A stretch of 7,741 nt of DNA from Bacteroidales bacterium UBA1711 (GTDB taxonomy: Bacteria; Bacteroidota; Bacteroidia; Bacteroidales; P3): positions 1 to 7,741 of the forward strand of contig DCJB01000082.1 of NCBI GenBank assembly GCA_002317325.1, given 5' to 3'. A program made the position numbers and the translations under genes. The notes under the pieces are model-generated. The model was given only the letters and a program-made list of their open reading frames with translations. It made no database searches and was not told the origin of the DNA. Of this stretch, positions 4,961 through 7,741 are shown piece after piece; the first letter of the stretch is position 1; each line of letters starts with the position of its first letter.

Positions 4961-6738
4961 GTCGTAGGTTTGGGTATGCGCAGGGCGGGGAACCATGTCT
5001 TCAGCGGCTGGTCCAGGCCCAGTCCGTCCATATAGTTGGCGGTGGCTATCCGCAGTCCGCGTCCCACCTCCTCGATGTCGTAGTCGAAGTCCGGCTCCCA
5101 GTCCACCTCGTTGTTGCAGAATGGGTTTGGGCTGAGGCTGAGGCGGCGGGCGGAGAATCGGTCGGGATGGATGCCGCTCTCGCTGTGGCAGGTCATGGCG
5201 TAGCGGTGCCAGAAGGCGCTTTGGACAATGCCTTCGTCGAACATCTGCCGCACCACCTCGAGTGCGTTGACGGTCTCCTGCAGCGTTTCGGTGGGGAAGC
5301 CGTACATCAGGTAGGTGTGGACCATGATGCCCGCCTCGCGGAAGCGGCGGCAGGCGCGGACGGTCTGGTCGATGGTGACCCCCTTGTTCATGAGTTTGAG
5401 CAGTCGGTCGGAGGCCACCTCGAGGCCGCCGCTCACGGCCACGCAGCCCGCCCGTGCCATCAAGTCGCAGAGGTCGGGGGTGTAGGCCTTCTCAAACCGT
5501 ATGTTGCCCCAGAAGGTGAGGGTGAGGCGGCGGCGGAGGATTTCTTCGCACACCTCGGCCAGCAGGCGGGGCGGCAGCGCCTCATCGACGAAGTGGAACC
5601 CGCTGCTGCCCGTCTGCCGCATGACGGCCTCCATGCGGTCCACCACGCGTGCGGCAGACGGGGCCTCGTAGCGGCGGATGTAGTCGAGCGTTGTGTCGCA
5701 GAAGGCGCAGCGTGCCCAGTAGCAGCCGTGGGCCATCATCAGTTTGTTCCACCGGCCGCAGCTCCAGAGGCGGTGCATGGGGTTGGCCATGTCGGCCAGC
5801 GACAGGTATCTGTCCAGCGGCAGACCGCCGAAATCGGGTGTGGCGTCGGAGGAGAAGCCCGGTGTGCCGGGGTGGAGCGGCTGGCCGAGGGATTGGCGGG
5901 TGAGGGTGCGGACCAGTGGGGCGCTGGTGCGGCCCGACAGGGAGTCGGCCAGCCGCAGCAGCGGTTCCTCGCCGTCGTCGAAGGTGATGTAGTCGCAGAA
6001 GTCGAACACCCGGGGGTCGGACAGCTGGCGCCACTCGGTGTTCACAAATCCGCCGCCCACCACTGTGGGCAGTCCGCGCCGCCGCACCTCGGCGCCGCAG
6101 CGCAAGGCGCCGTAGAGGCAGCCGGGAAAGGGCACGGCGAAGCCCACTGCGTCGGGCCGCTCGCGGTCAATGTGGGCGTCCAGCAGTTCCATCATCAGGT
6201 TGTCCACGGGGGTGGCCGGCGCCCGCAGGGCGGCTTCCAATTCGTCGAAAGTGGGGGCGAAAGAGGCCAGCTGTTCGCCGTAGCGCACCAAGTCGAAATG
6301 GGGGTCCGCCTGCTCGCGCACCAAGTCGGCCGCCTCCTCCAAGAAGAGTGTGGCGAAGTATCGCGCCTTGTCCTCGATGCCGGCGGTGCCGAAGGCCCAT
6401 TCCGTGTCGGCCAGCGCGTCGAAGCGCGGACCTTCGGGCAGCAGGCTGCGGTTGGCGATGCGCGGGGCGGCGGTGTTGTCCTCGCCCCGCAGGAATCGCT
6501 TAGCCAGCTCCACCGTGTCGGCGCAGCGCTCGGCGTAGTCGCGGGCGGGTCCCGGCGGCAGCGTCGCCGCCAGCCCCGTCAGCCAGGGGCGCGACAGAAT
6601 GCGGTCGGCCAGTTCAATGCCCAAGTCGGCTTGGGCGGCTTCGTGGCCGCGGCTTTTCAGGAAGCCCCGCAGCACCGCCGTGGCGGGGTAGGGGGTGTTC
6701 AGCTGCGTGAGCGGCGGCGTAATCAGCAGGTATTTCAT
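4954..6738 (-). CDS. B12-binding-type radical SAM protein, function unknown
   Basis: This 594-residue protein belongs to the radical SAM superfamily and resembles members with an N-terminal cobalamin-binding domain. It opens with M-K-Y-L-L-I-T-P-P-L, typical of this subgroup. Residues about 195-265 look like the Rossmann B12-binding fold (D-A-V-G-F 196-200, V-V-G-G-G 226-230, F-D-D-G-E-E-P 253-259), but the D-x-H-x-x-G base-off signature is absent. The [4Fe-4S] site is C339-x4-C344-x2-C347 within HGCYWARCAFCD, a spacing variant of the canonical CX3CX2C. SGGLE (436-440) and YGFPTET (479-485) are further radical SAM strand motifs. About 150 residues (45-195) between the first strand and the B12-like fold look family-specific. 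There is no signal peptide or membrane segment, so it is probably cytosolic. It is very GC-rich, convergent with rsmG and divergent from the SGNH gene. No cofactor or maturation partner is next to it, so I cannot name its substrate. Confidence 0.85.
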   Translation of the reverse strand: MKYLLITPPLTQLNTPYPATAVLRGFLKSRGHEAAQADLGIELADRILSRPWLTGLAATLPPGPARDYAERCADTVELAKRFLRGEDNTAAPRIANRSLLPEGPRFDALADTEWAFGTAGIEDKARYFATLFLEEAADLVREQADPHFDLVRYGEQLASFAPTFDELEAALRAPATPVDNLMMELLDAHIDRERPDAVGFAVPFPGCLYGALRCGAEVRRRGLPTVVGGGFVNTEWRQLSDPRVFDFCDYITFDDGEEPLLRLADSLSGRTSAPLVRTLTRQSLGQPLHPGTPGFSSDATPDFGGLPLDRYLSLADMANPMHRLWSCGRWNKLMMAHGCYWARCAFCDTTLDYIRRYEAPSAARVVDRMEAVMRQTGSSGFHFVDEALPPRLLAEVCEEILRRRLTLTFWGNIRFEKAYTPDLCDLMARAGCVAVSGGLEVASDRLLKLMNKGVTIDQTVRACRRFREAGIMVHTYLMYGFPTETLQETVNALEVVRQMFDEGIVQSAFWHRYAMTCHSESGIHPDRFSARRLSLSPNPFCNNEVDWEPDFDYDIEEVGRGLRIATANYMDGLGLDQPLKTWFPALRIPKPTTK

Positions 6739-6834
6739 CGGCTCTCAGAGTTGGTTGCCCCACTAACGGGCCGCTGCTCCAATTATTGCCCACGGCCTCA
6801 CGCTGCACCCGGTTTTTCCATCCCGGCGGTCGGT

Positions 6835-6900
6835 TTTCGCCACCAGCCGATGATGGTATTCTTAGAGTTTCGTCCCTTATTTGCCATCTTTCGCCACCAG
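6835..6900. repeat. 12-bp direct repeat, TTTCGCCACCAG
   Basis: TTTCGCCACCAG occurs at 6835-6846 and again exactly at 6889-6900, 54 bp apart. On the minus strand, which codes the radical SAM gene, the two copies lie upstream of that gene as CTGGTGGCGAAA. They may be a binding-site pair or a short duplication. Confidence 0.75.
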
Positions 6901-6939
6901 AATGACCTATATTGTCCCTCTCCGCACACCGTGTCATGA

Positions 6940-6974
6940 TTTGGCGTACGGCGTCGAAAAACGCCGTACTTTTG
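6940..6974 (+). promoter_or_regulatory. Putative promoter of the SGNH hydrolase gene
   Basis: TTTG at 6940-6943 and TACTTTTG at 6967-6974 match the Bacteroidetes -33 / -7 boxes; the -7 match is exact and the 23-bp spacing is at the long end. GC follows, as at the ffh and rpoD promoters. The -7 box ends only 8 bp before the ATG at 6983, so the transcript would carry almost no leader. Confidence 0.65.
6946..6969. promoter_or_regulatory. 9-bp perfect inverted repeat inside the SGNH promoter
   Basis: GTACGGCGT (6946-6954) and ACGCCGTAC (6961-6969) are exact reverse complements around a 6-bp CGAAAA spacer. The left arm starts 2 bp after the -33 TTTG and the right arm covers the TAC of the -7 box, the position expected of a repressor operator. 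As RNA it would form a short GC hairpin followed by UUUU, so a terminator for an upstream plus-strand transcript is an alternative. Confidence 0.6.
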
Positions 6975-6982
6975 CAGCCGCT

Positions 6983-7690
6983 ATGAGACAAATATTCGCT
7001 TTTGGCGACTCCGTGATGAAGGGGGTCGTCTCCACCCTCCCGACCGACGGGCAGCAGCGCTGCTCCTACTGCGTCTGTCCTCAGAACTTCGTTGACGACT
7101 GCTCCCGCCGCTTAGGCGTGCCCATCGTCAACCTTTCGCGGTTCGGCAGCACCATCATTCGCGGTCTCGAACAGCTCGGCCGGCATCTGCACCGCATCGC
7201 ACAGGGCGACGTGGTGGTCCTCGAGTTTGGCGGCAACGACTGCAACTTCGACTGGTCCGCCGTCAGCCGCGACCCCCTCGCCGACCACCAGCCACAGACA
7301 GTGCTCCCCCTCTTTGCCGATGCCTACGCCCGCGCCATCGACCTCTTGAGGAACGTCGGCGCGCGGCCTCTGCTGCTCTCGCTTCCCGCCCTTGATTCGC
7401 AGCTCTTCTTCGAGTTCGTCTCCCGCGGACTCGAAGAAGAGCGCATTCTGCGGTGGCTCGGGGGCGACGTGGACCACATCGGTCGTTGGCACGAGCAGTA
7501 CAACCTCCAGATTTTCAAACTCGGCGCCAGCCGCGGTGTGCCGGTCATCGACATCAGCACCCCCTTCCTCCGCCAGCCGCACCTCGCCGATTTCTACTGC
7601 CCAGACGGTATGCACCCCAACGCCGCCGGCCACCGACTCATCTGCCAGGCACTCCTCGACCAGATAGCTTCGCTTCAGACAAAGGATTGA
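6983..7690 (+). CDS. SGNH/GDSL hydrolase family protein, cytosolic
   Basis: The protein has the SGNH hydrolase blocks in order: F-G-D-S (nucleophile S10), R-F-G-S (G55), F-G-G-N-D (N85) and D-G-M-H-P (D208, H211). S10, D208 and H211 form the expected catalytic triad, and G55 and N85 the oxyanion hole. Family members are esterases or lipases acting on acyl or acetyl groups; the substrate here is unknown. I place the start at the ATG at 6983 (235 residues), since the GDS motif normally lies within about ten residues of the N-terminus; the frame is open further upstream, but that part crosses the promoter boxes. There is no signal peptide, unlike secreted GDSL esterases. Further landmarks are N-D-C-N-F-D-W (85-91) and G-R-W-H-E-Q-Y-N (167-174), which I recall from a widespread uncharacterised intracellular subfamily. 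Cysteines cluster at 27, 30, 32 and 40. Heptamer array 3 begins at its stop codon. Confidence 0.9.
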   Translation: MRQIFAFGDSVMKGVVSTLPTDGQQRCSYCVCPQNFVDDCSRRLGVPIVNLSRFGSTIIRGLEQLGRHLHRIAQGDVVVLEFGGNDCNFDWSAVSRDPLADHQPQTVLPLFADAYARAIDLLRNVGARPLLLSLPALDSQLFFEFVSRGLEEERILRWLGGDVDHIGRWHEQYNLQIFKLGASRGVPVIDISTPFLRQPHLADFYCPDGMHPNAAGHRLICQALLDQIASLQTKD

Positions 7691-7741
7691 ATAAGAATTA
7701 AGAATTTAGAATTTAGAATTTAGAATTTAGAATTTAGAGTT
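7689..7741. repeat. Heptamer tandem array 3, cut by the window edge
   Basis: Starting inside the SGNH stop codon, a degenerate GAATAA (7689-7694) is followed by GAATTAA (7695-7701), five GAATTTA units (7702-7736) and the partial unit GAGTT (7737-7741). The window ends here. The order GAATTAA then GAATTTA repeats the left end of array 2, and the last nine bases, TTTAGAGTT, are identical to 4201-4209 just past array 2. Confidence 0.95.

Larger units (their letters stand above)
6739..6982. other. Divergent intergenic region
   Basis: The 244 bp between the radical SAM gene (minus) and the SGNH gene (plus) contain a 12-bp direct repeat (6835-6846 and 6889-6900) and the SGNH promoter with its inverted repeat (6940-6974). 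I find no exact TAnnTTTG box on the minus strand for the radical SAM gene. The minus-strand frame that crosses this gap overlaps the radical SAM gene in another frame and looks spurious. Confidence 0.5.

Noticed and set aside
4879..6939. Plus-strand frame of 686 codons opposite the radical SAM gene
   Set aside because: The minus strand has clear radical SAM motifs. The plus frame is low in complexity (G, V, A, H, Q rich) and is explained by strong GC bias at third codon positions.
6881..6982. Upstream extension of the SGNH gene by 34 codons
   Set aside because: It would place the GDS motif unusually deep and would be translated through the predicted promoter and inverted repeat; it is not a signal peptide.

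Overview
The window looks like the chromosome of a member of the Bacteroidota, most likely order Bacteroidales. The evidence is a 286-residue primary sigma factor of the short Bacteroidetes type (no region 1.1), promoters that fit the Bacteroidetes TTTG / TAnnTTTG pattern rather than TTGACA / TATAAT, no Shine-Dalgarno sequences ahead of the main genes, and a truncated Rpn/PD-(D/E)XK gene with the charged repeat tail common in this group. Coding DNA is GC-rich, most visibly in the radical SAM gene, while several gaps are AT-rich.

Layout, left to right. Positions 1-249 hold the 3' end of an Rpn-family gene whose tail is coded by nine 12-bp repeats. Positions 250-635 are a lower-GC stretch without a convincing gene, closed by the folD terminator (636-681). 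folD (702-1586) and ffh (1718-3043) lie on the minus strand in the order ffh then folD, probably one transcript ending at that terminator. Their 131-bp gap is almost entirely a heptamer tandem array. A divergent promoter region (3044-3204) separates ffh from rpoD (3205-4065, plus). A second heptamer array starts at the base after the rpoD stop and fills most of the gap to rsmG (4247-4870, plus). A convergent gene for a cobalamin-binding-type radical SAM protein of unknown function follows (4954-6738, minus). A 244-bp divergent gap then leads to a cytosolic SGNH/GDSL hydrolase (6983-7690, plus). A third heptamer array begins at its stop codon and runs off the window.

The identified core genes serve growth and gene expression: one-carbon folate metabolism (FolD), co-translational membrane targeting (Ffh), primary transcription initiation (RpoD) and 16S rRNA methylation (RsmG). 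The radical SAM protein and the SGNH hydrolase are recognisable families without a known substrate.

The most unusual signal is the set of three 7-bp-period arrays, in three of the five intergenic gaps that can be delimited here. All share a SAAT core on the plus strand (GAATGGT type in the first, SAATTWA type in the others) and all touch a stop codon. Arrays 2 and 3 share a start order (GAATTAA then GAATTTA) and a distal TTTAGAGTT. Arrays 1 and 2 both lead to a run of eight G. They read like copies of one polar, expanding intergenic element that I cannot match to a described family. Second in interest is the SGNH promoter, where a perfect 9-bp inverted repeat sits between the two promoter boxes and the transcript would be nearly leaderless.
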